Shown here: one piece after another, positions 55,101 to 64,000 of the stretch | Layout: each line of letters opens with the position of its first letter | Position numbering within the stretch: the stretch's first letter is position 1 | Source: Nocardioides panaciterrulae | GTDB taxonomy: Bacteria; Actinomycetota; Actinomycetes; Propionibacteriales; Nocardioidaceae | Direction of reading: 5' to 3' | Length of the DNA: 64,000 nucleotides | Assembly (NCBI RefSeq): GCF_013409645.1 | Contig: NZ_JACCBG010000001.1 | Coordinates: forward strand, 4,206,707-4,270,706 | The notes under the pieces: model-generated | What the model was told of the DNA's origin: nothing | Seen by the model: only the letters and a program-made list of their open reading frames with translations | The model's database searches: none | Position numbers and translations under genes: made by a program

Positions 55101-55474
55101 GATGCCTCCAGCTGGATCTCGGTCTGGGTGGTGATGGCCACGGCGATGTAGGCCTGGCCACTGAGCTCGATGGAGCCGGGCCGGCCGACCTCGAAGAGGC
55201 CGACCAGATCAGCGATGACGAACAGGACGCCCTCGACCAGGCCGTCTAGCTCGTCGGCGCGCTGCTCGTTCACGCCTGGGCCCGCGACCACCACGATCTG
55301 GTGGTGCACGATCACCCCGCCGAACGCCGCCCCCTCCAGCGAGATGTAGGGCTCGGCCGGGGCCACGTAGACCATCGGCGGCTGAGCGATCTCGGGGACG
55401 GTGCTGAAGGCGAAGTAGCCGGCAGCGGTCAGCGCGTCCTTGAGCTCGGTGCGCTTGGCGACCAGGGCGCTCAC
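55097..55474 (-). CDS. Putative tail terminator (second copy)
   Basis: Second copy of the gene at 14121-14498; intact. Confidence 0.6.
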   Translation of the reverse strand: MSALVAKRTELKDALTAAGYFAFSTVPEIAQPPMVYVAPAEPYISLEGAAFGGVIVHHQIVVVAGPGVNEQRADELDGLVEGVLFVIADLVGLFEVGRPGSIELSGQAYIAVAITTQTEIQLEAS

Positions 55475-55815
55475 GCGAACCCCATGTCGGTGATCCAGCG
55501 GCTCAGCAGGCCGTAAGCGGGGCGCAGAGGGTCGGCGCCGATCCGCACCGGCACAGAGGCGCCGCCGTCAGGGGTGCTGAACTGCTGGGTGAGCACACCG
55601 TTCGGGGCACGGCGCTGGTTGAACAGCTCGACCGCGACCGCGAGCCAAGCCTTCTCGGCAATCACGGTCGGCAGGTCGGTCAGGTAGGTGGCGCCGGCGT
55701 ACTGCTTGAGCAGCTCATTGGCGACGCTCACGCAGTTGCTGAGGACCGTATCGCTGACCGTCGCGGCCGGGACGTTGTTGAGCTCGGCGCGCAACTGGGT
55801 GGCGTCGACAGCCAT
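55471..55815 (-). CDS. Head-tail connector (second copy)
   Basis: Second copy of the gene at 14495-14839; intact. Confidence 0.7.
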   Translation of the reverse strand: MAVDATQLRAELNNVPAATVSDTVLSNCVSVANELLKQYAGATYLTDLPTVIAEKAWLAVAVELFNQRRAPNGVLTQQFSTPDGGASVPVRIGADPLRPAYGLLSRWITDMGFA

Positions 55816-55893
55816 GGCCCGGTCCTTCCTTCGAAGTTGGTTGGCGCTGCCGCCCGTCGACGAGGACGACGGACGGCAGCGCGTCCTTGGCGA

Positions 55894-56136
55894 TCAGCCC
55901 TTCTTGGCCGGGGTGGCCTTCTTGGCGGTCTTCTCGCGGGTCTCGACGTTCCCGCCTGGGGCCGGCCGGGTCTCGACCTTCGGGGCGTCCTTGCTGCCGC
56001 CGGACGCCTGCTCGACGTGGCCGGCGGAGATCATGCCCTTGGCGACGTGGTCAGGCAGATCGATGGTCTTGCCGACTGCCGGCCAGGGGGCGCCGTTGTA
56101 GAGCCCCGTCTGGGCGACCTTGATGCGGACCTTCAT
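55894..56136 (-). CDS. Small Lys-rich head-region protein (second copy)
   Basis: Second copy of the gene at 14918-15160; intact. The flanking hairpins (55844-55882 and 56172-56206) are also repeated. Confidence 0.65.
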   Translation of the reverse strand: MKVRIKVAQTGLYNGAPWPAVGKTIDLPDHVAKGMISAGHVEQASGGSKDAPKVETRPAPGGNVETREKTAKKATPAKKG

Positions 56137-56214
56137 GTGCTCTCTCCTTCGACGCTCAGTGGTCGGCGGGGGACGGCCGCCCAAGGTCTAGCCCTGGGCG
56201 GCCGTCACCTCAGG

Positions 56215-57447
56215 TCACGCCGCCGGGGTGGCGAGGTGCTTGACCGCGTTGGGGTCGATCGCGACCGAGCCCGTGCGGACGATGCCGCGGAACTTGGTCT
56301 GGTCGTTCTCGAAGCCCGCGTCGGTGGACCGCTCGAAGCGCAGGCCGCCCGCGATGCGGACGTACAGCGCCGACCAGTCACCGAAGAAGATGGGCTTCTT
56401 CGAGGCGGCGAACCCGTCGAACTCGGGGACGATCTTCACCGGCTTGCCGAGAACCATGTCCGGGTCGCCGGCGACCAGGGCCGGCTGCCACACAGGCTCG
56501 CCGGTCGAGGTCTTCAGCTTGCGGACCACGGCCGCGGCCTGGTCGTTCATGCCGAACATGGCGCCGGTCCGGTAGGCCGGGAGCACCGAGTGGAACAGGT
56601 CGATCAGCAGGTCGGAGCCCTGGCCAGCGGTGTCCTGCGAACCGAGGTTGGTCAGGACACCGGCCGGGCTGGTCACACCGGCGGTGGTGAACCCGGAGGC
56701 AGCAGCGGCGGCCGCGATGGCGGCGACCTTGTTGCCCAGGCGGCGTCCGGCGTTCCGGGCCAGGTAGCCCTCGAGGTCGAACGTGGCGTCCTGGATCAGC
56801 TCGTTCGGCACGTTGGTGATGAAGCCGTACTTGCTGACCGAGAGGTCCACCGTGGTGATGGTGGAGTCGGACTCGACGACCGGGTCGTTCGGGTTCAGGA
56901 CGGCGCCGTCGACGTCGGCGTGCGCGGTCGCCTTCGGCATCGGGATGGTGTTGCCATCCGAGGTGTCGAACAGCGTCACGCCGGCCTGCAGCAGCTCGGA
57001 GGCCGCCAGGGCGTACTCCCACAGCTGGCCGTAGACGCCGGCCTTGCCCAGGCCGCCGGCGCCGGACATGTCGCGGCTCTCCTCGGCGCGGCGGCTCTCG
57101 GTGAGCCGGGTCAGGAGGCCCCGGACGGCCGGGATGTCGTAGGCGCCGCGGCTCTCGTCGCGGGCCCACTTCGCGAACTCGGACTCGGCGTCGTTGCCGC
57201 GCTCCTCGGGCTCGCGGCCGGTGACCTTGCGGAAGGAGTCCTCGAGCTCTTTCGCGCGGGTCTCGCCGTCGATGATCGACTGCGCCCGCGTGGCGAGGGC
57301 GTCCACCTCGGCGTTCATCGCGTCGAACTTGGACTGCTCCTCGCTCGAGAGGTCGCGGCCCTCCTGCACGGCGCCGCTGGCGAGGTTCTGCATGTCCTTG
57401 ACGAGCGCCGCGCGGCGCTCCATGAGCTGGTCTGCCACGGAGGTCAT
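56215..57447 (-). CDS. Major capsid protein (second copy)
   Basis: Second copy of the gene at 15239-16471; intact. Confidence 0.92.
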   Translation of the reverse strand: MTSVADQLMERRAALVKDMQNLASGAVQEGRDLSSEEQSKFDAMNAEVDALATRAQSIIDGETRAKELEDSFRKVTGREPEERGNDAESEFAKWARDESRGAYDIPAVRGLLTRLTESRRAEESRDMSGAGGLGKAGVYGQLWEYALAASELLQAGVTLFDTSDGNTIPMPKATAHADVDGAVLNPNDPVVESDSTITTVDLSVSKYGFITNVPNELIQDATFDLEGYLARNAGRRLGNKVAAIAAAAAASGFTTAGVTSPAGVLTNLGSQDTAGQGSDLLIDLFHSVLPAYRTGAMFGMNDQAAAVVRKLKTSTGEPVWQPALVAGDPDMVLGKPVKIVPEFDGFAASKKPIFFGDWSALYVRIAGGLRFERSTDAGFENDQTKFRGIVRTGSVAIDPNAVKHLATPAA

Positions 57448-57589
57448 GGCTGATCCCCTTTCCGGGACGAAGTTGGTTGGTGCTGGTCATCCCGGTGGGG
57501 TCGCCCTGCCGGATGCGCCGTGCCCCGGCGCTGGGGTGGTGCTGCTGCCCGACGCGGGTGGGTTCGTCCTGCCCGCGCGTAGGCAGTGG

Positions 57590-58255
57590 TCAGTGCTTGG
57601 CCTTGAGGGGGCTGAGGTCGACGGCCTTCGCCGCGGCCAAGGCGACGGCGGCCGAACGCTTCACCGGAGCGCCCCTGTCGGTGCGCTTGAAGAACTTGGT
57701 CAGCTCGTTGTGCTGGGCGAGCGAGCGGACCTCCTCCGGCGCAGCGTCGAACTTCTGGGCGAGGTGGCGCAGGGCGACGGAGGTGTCCTCGTAGGCCGGG
57801 GTGTTGACCGGTGCGACGTCCATGAGCCGGCCGGAGACCAGCGTGCGGAGTGGGAACCCCTGGTCGGTCGTCGTCCACTCCTCCTCGAACACCATGAAGG
57901 CGAACGAGGACTGGGCGACGTCGCCGCGCTGCACGAGCTCGTACACGTCGCCCCTGGCCGAGGGGAGGTCGACCTGGTAGTCGAGGCCGACGTCGTCGAC
58001 CCCGAGCCGCAGGGTGCCGGCTTGGGTGGTGCCGAGCAGCATGTTGTCGTCGTGGTTGTAGCGGGCCACGACGCCGGGCCAGTTGTCGCCGCGGGACTTG
58101 TTGAAGAAGTTCGGGGCGATGCGCTCGACGAAGCCGCCGAGGTTCTGGGAGAACCGCTCGAACTTGGCGGCGTACCCACCGATGGTCAGGGCCTTGTCGG
58201 AGCCGGCACGGACCTCGACCCGCACCGACGTGAAACGACGCTCGGCGTCGGTCAT
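57590..58255 (-). CDS. Prohead protease (second copy)
   Basis: Second copy of the gene at 16614-17279; intact. Confidence 0.9.
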   Translation of the reverse strand: MTDAERRFTSVRVEVRAGSDKALTIGGYAAKFERFSQNLGGFVERIAPNFFNKSRGDNWPGVVARYNHDDNMLLGTTQAGTLRLGVDDVGLDYQVDLPSARGDVYELVQRGDVAQSSFAFMVFEEEWTTTDQGFPLRTLVSGRLMDVAPVNTPAYEDTSVALRHLAQKFDAAPEEVRSLAQHNELTKFFKRTDRGAPVKRSAAVALAAAKAVDLSPLKAKH

Positions 58256-59394
58256 GGCTGTTCCTTTCGTGTGTTCGGCTCCTGCTTGGGCGCAGGGACG
58301 TTGTGGCGGTCGCCGCCGGCCACTGGCGGGCGGTCCTCGAGCGCCCTGGCCTCGTCCACCGACAGGCGCCCGTCGGCGATCTGGGCGCCCGTGATCTCGG
58401 TGCGGGTCTTGATGTCGACGCGCATGGTGGCGTCGACGTTGAACTTCACGTACTGCCGGTTGGGCAGGAGCCTGGCGAGGGCGTTCTCGACCCGGACCAG
58501 GTAGGGCCGCATGTCCGATGCGCGGCGGATCTGCCGCAGCTCCTCGGTCTGGTAGGTCAGCGAGTTCGGGGCCGCGCCGCCGAGCTCGACCGGGTCGATC
58601 CCGTAGATCGCCGCGATCTGTGTGGCGGTCAGCTTCAGCGTGTCGATGAACTGCAGGTGGTTCGGGGGGATCTCGGGGGCCGTCAGGTCCCAGTCCTTGC
58701 CGGTGACGAACGGCTTGCCGAGCGCCAGGCGGGAGGTCAGTCGGTCGCTGACCTTCTCGGCGGCCGCGGCGTCGAGGAGCCGCTCGCTGTTGCGGAGCAC
58801 CATCGGCGGGAGGCCGCCGCCGCGCTTCATGTCCGCGTATTCCTGGGCCGAGAGACCGGCGCAGGTGATCGAGGCGTAGTGCTCGATCGGGGACATCGCG
58901 ATCCGCTTCCCCGACGGCACCAGCCATGGGATGTGCACGACGTTCGCGAACGGCACCGGGGCACCGAAGACGTACCACCGCTGCGCGGCTTCGCTCCACT
59001 CCCAGTCCCCGCGCTGCAGCCAGGTGACCGCGAGCGGGTAGCCCCAGCCGTCGACATCGCTGACCCAGCCGACGGCGTTGCCGTGCACCGCGAGCCCGTA
59101 GAGCGCCTGCCCGATCCACTGGTCGACGCCGATCCCGCCCGGCTCCTCGAGCCGGCTCAGGAGGCGAGGGAGCGGCATCTGGATGCGCTCGGCCTCGGAC
59201 AGCTTGCGGTAGGAGTCCAACGGCAGTGTGGACCCGTAGTCGACGATGTGGCGGATCGCCGCGAAGACGGGGCCGAGGCGCGTAGCCCTGGTCTCGTTCG
59301 GCTGACGCGTGAAGCCGTCGGCGTCAACCCAGGACTGCATGGACCGCTGCTCGGTGCGGCCGCGGAAGAACAGGCTCACCGCGTCGACCGCCAT
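58252..59394 (-). CDS. Portal protein (second copy)
   Basis: Second copy of the gene at 17276-18418; intact. It is the last full-length structural gene before the error-rich end. Confidence 0.92.
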   Translation of the reverse strand: MAVDAVSLFFRGRTEQRSMQSWVDADGFTRQPNETRATRLGPVFAAIRHIVDYGSTLPLDSYRKLSEAERIQMPLPRLLSRLEEPGGIGVDQWIGQALYGLAVHGNAVGWVSDVDGWGYPLAVTWLQRGDWEWSEAAQRWYVFGAPVPFANVVHIPWLVPSGKRIAMSPIEHYASITCAGLSAQEYADMKRGGGLPPMVLRNSERLLDAAAAEKVSDRLTSRLALGKPFVTGKDWDLTAPEIPPNHLQFIDTLKLTATQIAAIYGIDPVELGGAAPNSLTYQTEELRQIRRASDMRPYLVRVENALARLLPNRQYVKFNVDATMRVDIKTRTEITGAQIADGRLSVDEARALEDRPPVAGGDRHNVPAPKQEPNTRKEQP

Positions 59395-59507
59395 GACACG
59401 AGCAGGGCGACCGCGCCGACGACGAGGAGAGCGGCCGGCGGCCACACGAACCAGGCGAAGCCGGCCAGGCAGGCAACGCCCAGGAGGTCGAGCGCGGTGG
59501 TCAGCAT
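59376..59507 (-). CDS. 43-residue membrane protein (second copy)
   Basis: Second copy of the gene at 18400-18531; intact. Confidence 0.65.
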   Translation of the reverse strand: MLTTALDLLGVACLAGFAWFVWPPAALLVVGAVALLVSWRSTR

Positions 59508-59518
59508 CGCTGCCTCCT

Positions 59519-60951
59519 TCACAGAATCGAGTCGAGCACGTCGTAGACGGGTGCGTTGTCGGCGGTCCAGCGGGCGATGGCGACTCCCTCGAGGGAGGAG
59601 ATGTCGCCGGACTTCCGGGCGAACACCCGCCGCTCTCCGACCTTGCGCCAGCCGGCGGCGTCGACCGCCGTGTTGAGGTCGTCGTAGTCGCCGTGGGGTG
59701 ACCGTGCCCTGCTCCACGGCCGTCCGGAGGTCGGAGCAGGACTGGACGAAGTCGTCGAGCCCCAGATACGTCAGCTGAACGCCCGCGTCCTCGAGGGCCG
59801 GGATCAGGAACGACGCCGGACCCTTCTTGTCGATCCCGACGGGGACGCCGCGCTCCACCTGGATGCGCTTGACCTCAGCGACGAACCGCTCGGCGTCAAC
59901 GTCAGCTCGACACCTGAGCACCGACCCGAGGTGGTGCTTCCCGTCGTTGCCGACGGCGGCGCCGAGCGACAGCCACGTCTGGTCAAGGTCGGCCGCGATC
60001 CCGAGGGCGAGCGGCTCCCCGACCGGCTCCAGCGGCGTCTCGCCGTCCTCGCCGTAGCCGATGAAGCACCGCGACCAGGCGCCGGCAGTGAAGATCCCCA
60101 GGCCGCCAACCCGGTCCCAGATCCCCAGGCCCTCGCGCAGGAACGACTCCATCCCAAGGAGCCGCTTCATGCGCAACATGGCTCGGGCCGGCGTGCGGTG
60201 CGGGAACGAAGGGTTCGCCTTCGCCCACTGCTCCCGATCGGCGGGGTCCGCGTCCTCGTCGGCGCTGAACTCGACGTACAGGTAGTCCCCGGACTCACCC
60301 GAGAGCGCCTCGTGCCGCATGTTGAGGAACACGTCTGACGGATCGGTCGGCTTGGGCGGCGTGCCGATGAAGAACACCAGCGGGTTCGGGTGTGTGTTCG
60401 TCGCCGGGATCATGTCGTCCAGCGCCGACTGGGTGAGGATCTGCCCCTCGTCGAACACGATCACGGCAACCTTCTGGAAGCCACGGCCGAAACCCCGCTC
60501 GCGGGCGCCGAACAGGATCCGGGAGCCGTTGCGGAACTTGATGACCCCGTTGCCGCCCGGGTTCGTCGCCGAGACGATGTGCGGCCGCAGCTTGGGCTGC
60601 TCCACCATCGTCTTCATCGACTGGAACGTCTCGTTCGCGGTCGGGTAGCGGTGAGCCGTCCAGAGCACCAGCGTGCCCGGGTTCGCCAGGCACAGCGCGA
60701 AGATGATCGCGCCGATCAGGTAGGTCTTGCCCGACCTGCCGGGAGATCGACAGGACGACCGCCTCGGCCGCGTAGAGGTGGTCCTTCCGCTTACCGAGGA
60801 TCGCCTTGCCGGCGCCGTCCTGCCAGGGGTCGAAGGTGATCCCGACCTGGAGGCAGGTATCCCGCACCGCCGGCCAGCCGGTAGAGACGATGTCCTTCGG
60901 CAGGACTACGTACCGCGCTGCCTCAGAGAGCGTTGGGGTCGAAGTTGTCAT
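59519..60951 (-). pseudogene. terL: Terminase large subunit, frame broken by likely sequence errors
   Basis: Second copy of the gene at 18543-19973. An extra C near 60731 and a nearby G-to-A change disrupt the reading frame just after the Walker A segment; an extra G at about 59694-59697 shifts the C-terminus. The first copy is intact, so this is almost surely a sequencing artefact, not decay. Confidence 0.85.
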
Positions 60952-61376
60952 CTGGCGTGTCCATGGCCTTACCGATGGCGTCATCGCCCTCGGCCGACTC
61001 GACCGCCTTGATCTCCTTCACGATGTTCGCAGGCGGAGGGTCAGCGCGGCGAGCTCGCGCTTCGGGCAGTCGGGATCGGTGATCGCCTCGGCGATTCGGT
61101 CGCGCATCGCCTCGAGCAGGTCTCGCTCGGTCCGTTCTTCGCCGCGTCGGCAACCGACATAGCGACCTTCGCCTTCGGCTTCGGCGCTGCCTTCGGCTTC
61201 GGCGCTGCCTTCGGCTTCGGCGCTGCCTTCGGCCTTCGGCGCTGCCTTCGGCTTCGGCGCTGCCTCGGGCTTCGGCGGCCAGCGCGGCAATCGGCGTTGC
61301 AGTACTTCCGGTTGGGCCGGGCGTCCTTCGGCAGCGGGGTCGAGCAGAACGCGCAGCGTCGGCGTCGGGCTGCCAT
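60923..61376 (-). pseudogene. Terminase small subunit, frame broken by likely sequence errors
   Basis: Second copy of the gene at 19945-20400, with four single-base indels (near 61031, 61132, 61234 and 61276), including one inside the PKPKAA repeats. The intact first copy should be used. Confidence 0.85.
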
Positions 61377-61563
61377 GAGTCTCAGAACCTCCCCGGATCG
61401 GTCGAAAGTGGCCCGGAGCGGGCCGACGTGCTGCAGACCTTCGGCCGTCGATGGGCTTGGCGGAAAACGCGTGTGTGTGCAGCGAGACTGCGGCGGTCTC
61501 TGCGACCTCCCTACCCAAAGAATCGAAGGCCTGTTCGAATCCCTGAAGGACTCGACCGTCGGG

Positions 61564-61833
61564 TCACAGCACGAGACGGCGGACTCGCGCTGCGCGCATC
61601 CGGTTGCCGCGGCTCGCCGCCTCCGAGAGGTTGCACCCGAGATGCGATGGGCCGAGGATCACGGTCCCGGTCTGGTCGTGGCTGATCGAGGCTCGATCGA
61701 GCGGTGAGATGTCGCGGCTCGAGCGCTTGCACTCCGACTCGACGCAGACCAGCCACTGGCCGGCGGCCTGTGCTCGTCGAAGCTGCTGGTAGGCGGCGCG
61801 GTACTCCGGCGTGCGGTGCTGGGCCTTGGCCAT
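61564..61833 (-). CDS. HNH-type nuclease (second copy)
   Basis: Second copy of the gene at 20589-20858; intact. The gap before the terminase gene has lost one G relative to copy one. Confidence 0.75.
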   Translation of the reverse strand: MAKAQHRTPEYRAAYQQLRRAQAAGQWLVCVESECKRSSRDISPLDRASISHDQTGTVILGPSHLGCNLSEAASRGNRMRAARVRRLVL

Positions 61834-61875
61834 CTTTGCCTGACACCTCGCTCCGGCGGGGCTACCTTGGTCGGC

Positions 61876-62169
61876 GTGAAGAAGCTCGGGTTGCCCGCTG
61901 TCGTCGTCATGGCCCTGCTGCTCGCCAGCTGCGGTGGCGGCGGCGATGGTGGGCCGAGCGCCAAGGACCGTCAGCGGGCCCAGGACTTATGCGCGAGCGC
62001 GGGGCAGTACCTCGGGCGGGGCATGGACCTGGACCGGTACCAGAACCCCGACGGCTACCGTCTCTGCGTCAAGGATGCGGCCAAGGTCGCGGACTGCCTG
62101 GACACACCGGCCAAGTCGATGGGCGATGCGTGGGTGCCGGAGAACTGCGACAACGACGGCTACAACTGA
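61876..62169 (+). CDS. Putative lipoprotein (second copy)
   Basis: Second copy of the gene at 20901-21194, with the same promoter and lipobox; intact. Confidence 0.75.
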   Translation: MKKLGLPAVVVMALLLASCGGGGDGGPSAKDRQRAQDLCASAGQYLGRGMDLDRYQNPDGYRLCVKDAAKVADCLDTPAKSMGDAWVPENCDNDGYN

Positions 62170-62171
62170 CC

Positions 62172-62215
62172 GCGACCCCAAGCCCTGTGCGGGTTCTGGG
62201 GTCGCGAAACTGGTC
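62172..62215. terminator. Bidirectional hairpin (second copy)
   Basis: Same stem as at 21197-21240. Confidence 0.65.
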
Positions 62216-62262
62216 GACGCCAGTGTGCCCGACGGGGCCGGTGTGGTCAAGCGGTGGCGTCA

Positions 62263-62964
62263 TTACTCGCCTTCCGGCGTGTCGGCCTCCTGCTCGGCGT
62301 TCTCGATGCGGATGTGCTCGGCCAGTAGTCCGATCTGCGTGCGGTCCCAGACCGAGCGACACTCGACGCAGAAGCCGGCCTGGAGTTCGAGGTTGATGCG
62401 CAGGCCGCCGCGGTGCTCGCAGACCGGGCAGGTACTGAAGGGTCGGTAGGCGGGCGTGTCCCAGCCGGTGATGATCCGGGCTTGGTGCCACCAGCGGCGG
62501 ACGTCGTGCTCGATGTGGTGGGCCGAGCAGCACCAGGCGCCGTTCTCGTCGCGGTGTCCGCGGGGGCGGTCGCAGCGGTGGGTGTCGCGGAGGCCGTTGA
62601 GCCGCAGGAGGCGGGCGAGGGTCCCTGAGCCGGCGACCGTGCGTTGGGTGCGGTGGTCGATGGTGTCGGCTGGGATGACGCCTCCGAGGCGGTCGATCCA
62701 CTCCCCTGCTTCGTCGTCGATGAGCATGAGGGTGTCGAGCGCTTCGATGCGTGCTGCGGGCTTGGAGACGGGGCCGCTGCCGGATTCGGCGCCGGTGCGG
62801 GCTGGGGTGGCGCCGAGCAGCTGGTGGACGAGGGCGGGGACGCGGGTGTGGTGTCGTCGTGACCAGCGGGTTCCGCCGAGGTCGACGGCGTACTCCTCGG
62901 TGTGGGTGTGTGGCCGGGTCAGCTCGGCCATCATCGTGTGGATGTCGGGCTCGTCGGTGGTCAC
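62263..62964 (-). CDS. Cys-rich early protein (second copy)
   Basis: Second copy of the gene at 21288-21989; intact. Confidence 0.65.
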   Translation of the reverse strand: MTTDEPDIHTMMAELTRPHTHTEEYAVDLGGTRWSRRHHTRVPALVHQLLGATPARTGAESGSGPVSKPAARIEALDTLMLIDDEAGEWIDRLGGVIPADTIDHRTQRTVAGSGTLARLLRLNGLRDTHRCDRPRGHRDENGAWCCSAHHIEHDVRRWWHQARIITGWDTPAYRPFSTCPVCEHRGGLRINLELQAGFCVECRSVWDRTQIGLLAEHIRIENAEQEADTPEGE

Positions 62965-63398
62965 TGGGTCTCCGGGGTGTGGTGGGCGTGGTCGCGGAGT
63001 TCGCCGACGATGGCGGCGACTTGGTCGCGGGGTAGGCCGCGGCTGGGGCGGGCGGTGGTTGCGGGTCCGTCGGCGCCGATCTGGTCGGCGCGGCAGGAGG
63101 GGCAGACGCCGGCTTTGAGTGCGGTGCTGTGGGTGCGGCAGTACTGGGCCCGGGTGGCGAGTTGTTCGAGTGCTGGTTCGCGCCAGTAGGTGGGGTTGGT
63201 GACGACGACGCTGGGGGTGTGGGCGGTGCGGTCTTCGGCGCCTCGGGTGAAGGCTCGGATGACTTCGACGAGCTGGCGTTGGTTGACGCGTGCGATGGCG
63301 GCGTGGATGCCGGGGATGTCCCAGCGTCGTGCGCCGTGGGGGCGGCAGTCGGCGATGAGTGGGGCGAGCCAGTCGGCTTGCTGGCGGGAGACGCTCAT
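62961..63398 (-). CDS. Early zinc-motif protein (second copy)
   Basis: Second copy of the gene at 21986-22423; the frame is kept, but an extra G just upstream of the start removes the stop/start overlap with the preceding frame. Confidence 0.6.
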   Translation of the reverse strand: MSVSRQQADWLAPLIADCRPHGARRWDIPGIHAAIARVNQRQLVEVIRAFTRGAEDRTAHTPSVVVTNPTYWREPALEQLATRAQYCRTHSTALKAGVCPSCRADQIGADGPATTARPSRGLPRDQVAAIVGELRDHAHHTPETQ

Positions 63399-63638
63399 CG
63401 GGACTGGTCCATCCATGACCTGGGGCACGGCGGCAGCCCGTGGGTTATCCACAGGCCCGGGTCGCGAAGCCTCGCGCGGACCAGTGAGGGTCATGGATGG
63501 GTGACCACCGTCTTCCCTTCCCTCACTCCCTTGTTCCCGTTGTTCCCTTGTTCCGGGGGTGAGTGCTCAGTGAGTCCTCCGTGCGCGAGTCAGTGAGTCC
63601 GACAGTGAGTCCGTGCGCGTCTGGGGTGAGTCGGTCAT
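63395..63638 (-). pseudogene. Low-complexity tail ORF, broken by likely errors
   Basis: Second copy of 22420-22662 with at least three single-base indels (near 63401, 63539 and 63613). Not a separate biological variant. Confidence 0.7.
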
Positions 63639-64000
63639 CACCACAGCCCGTCCGGCTCATGGATCGGGCACGGCGGGAGCTTGCTCTTCGTCGGCCGGTT
63701 GATCTTCTGGGTGGGCTCGGAACTTGGGCGTGTGCATGTAACGGACGCCGGCGACGACGTAGCGGCACAGCGCGGGGTCGTCGTTGGGCTTGAGCTTGGG
63801 CCGGGGACGCCCATGAGGTCGAGCCAGCCGGTCATCTTCTTCTCGGTGACGTCGCGGTCGAGCGGGAAGCACTCGGCCAGGACGAGGCGGGGGTCGTCGA
63901 CGCCGCGGCCGGAGTCGTCGAGGTACATCGAGAGGTAGTGCCAGGCGAGGCGGACCTCGCGGGGCCACGAGGCGAGCGTGAGCGACTTGGGCGCCTCGGC
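63638..64000 (-). pseudogene. Replication-initiator-like gene, partial and broken
   Basis: Second copy of 22662-23045, cut by the window end and carrying three extra bases (near 63711, 63803 and 63812). Its start codon lies outside the window. Confidence 0.75.

Larger units (their letters stand above)
40977..64000. repeat. Second copy of the terminal direct repeat (assembly overhang)
   Basis: It matches bases 1 to about 23,021. The match shows no indel up to about 59,693, then carries about 14 single-base indels and one substitution in the final 4.3 kb. Most lie in runs of G or C. The cluster at a contig end, and the fact that each indel disrupts a gene intact in copy one, point to uncorrected read error in a circular-genome overlap. 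Confidence 0.9.

Noticed and set aside
59519..61376. Natural pseudogenisation of the terminase genes
   Set aside because: Both genes are intact in copy one; the breaks are single-base indels, mostly in G/C runs, at the unpolished end.
40977..64000. A genuine large genomic duplication
   Set aside because: Copies show no indel over about 18.7 kb and then diverge only by clustered single-base indels at the contig end, which fits a circular overlap rather than an evolved duplication.
1..64000. CRISPR arrays, insertion sequences, rRNA genes, complete tRNA genes
   Set aside because: No regularly spaced repeats, transposase genes, or rRNA-like stretches were seen; the only tRNA-like element is the partial 3' end at attP.

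Overview
The window carries a high-G+C, temperate tailed phage (siphovirus) genome, very probably of an actinobacterium. The evidence is the actinophage-type gene families (DUF3263, DUF4326, DUF4031, DUF2303, the MARIRSIKPE replication family), frequent GTG starts, near-continuous ATGA/GTGA/TGATG overlaps, and an HK97-type head with a long tape measure. The host genus cannot be read from the sequence.

The window is not a linear 64 kb locus. A 40,976-bp unit is read about 1.56 times: bases from 1 to about 23,020 recur from 40,977 to the end at a constant offset of 40,976 until about base 59,693. After that, single-base indels accumulate, each breaking a gene that is intact in the first copy. 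The simplest reading is a circular phage genome with an unpolished assembly overhang. No host sequence is seen, and the attP-like segment is uninterrupted, so the molecule was captured as a circle or concatemer rather than as an integrated prophage.

Layout of the unit. Almost everything is on the minus strand, so each operon reads from high to low coordinates. (1) Immunity at 37.1-38.3 kb: a Cro-like protein (minus) faces a repressor and an ImmA/IrrE-like peptidase (plus) across two palindromic operators. (2) Early operon, 37.3 down to 21.3 kb: a MerR/Xis-like protein, DUF2303, PD-(D/E)XK exonuclease plus RecT, DUF3850, a RuvC-like nuclease, a C5 DNA methyltransferase with an internal repeat array, a DnaA-domain-IV protein, DUF4031, DUF4326, several Cys-rich proteins and a replication-initiator-like protein. 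It stops at a hairpin at 21.2 kb shared with a convergent lipoprotein gene. (3) Late operon, 20.9 kb down to base 142: HNH nuclease, small and large terminase, portal, protease, capsid, connector and tail genes, a frameshifted tail chaperone, tape measure, two large tip proteins (one ending in an S74 chaperone-like domain, one in an alpha/beta-hydrolase), then lysis genes (M15-type endolysin, EEP-fold nuclease, holin-like proteins). (4) Integration, 38.5-41.0 kb: a DUF3800 gene, a tyrosine integrase with a Cys-rich insert, and an attP-like tRNA 3' end followed by a terminator.

Four genes that begin isolated transcription units (the Cro-like gene, the lipoprotein, the DUF3800 gene and a small plus-strand gene) have a TANNNT box exactly 7 nt before the start codon, and the repressor gene has a weaker version. 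This suggests leaderless transcripts for the genes expected to be active in the lysogen. The second-copy genes are listed separately with short entries, because they repeat the first copy.
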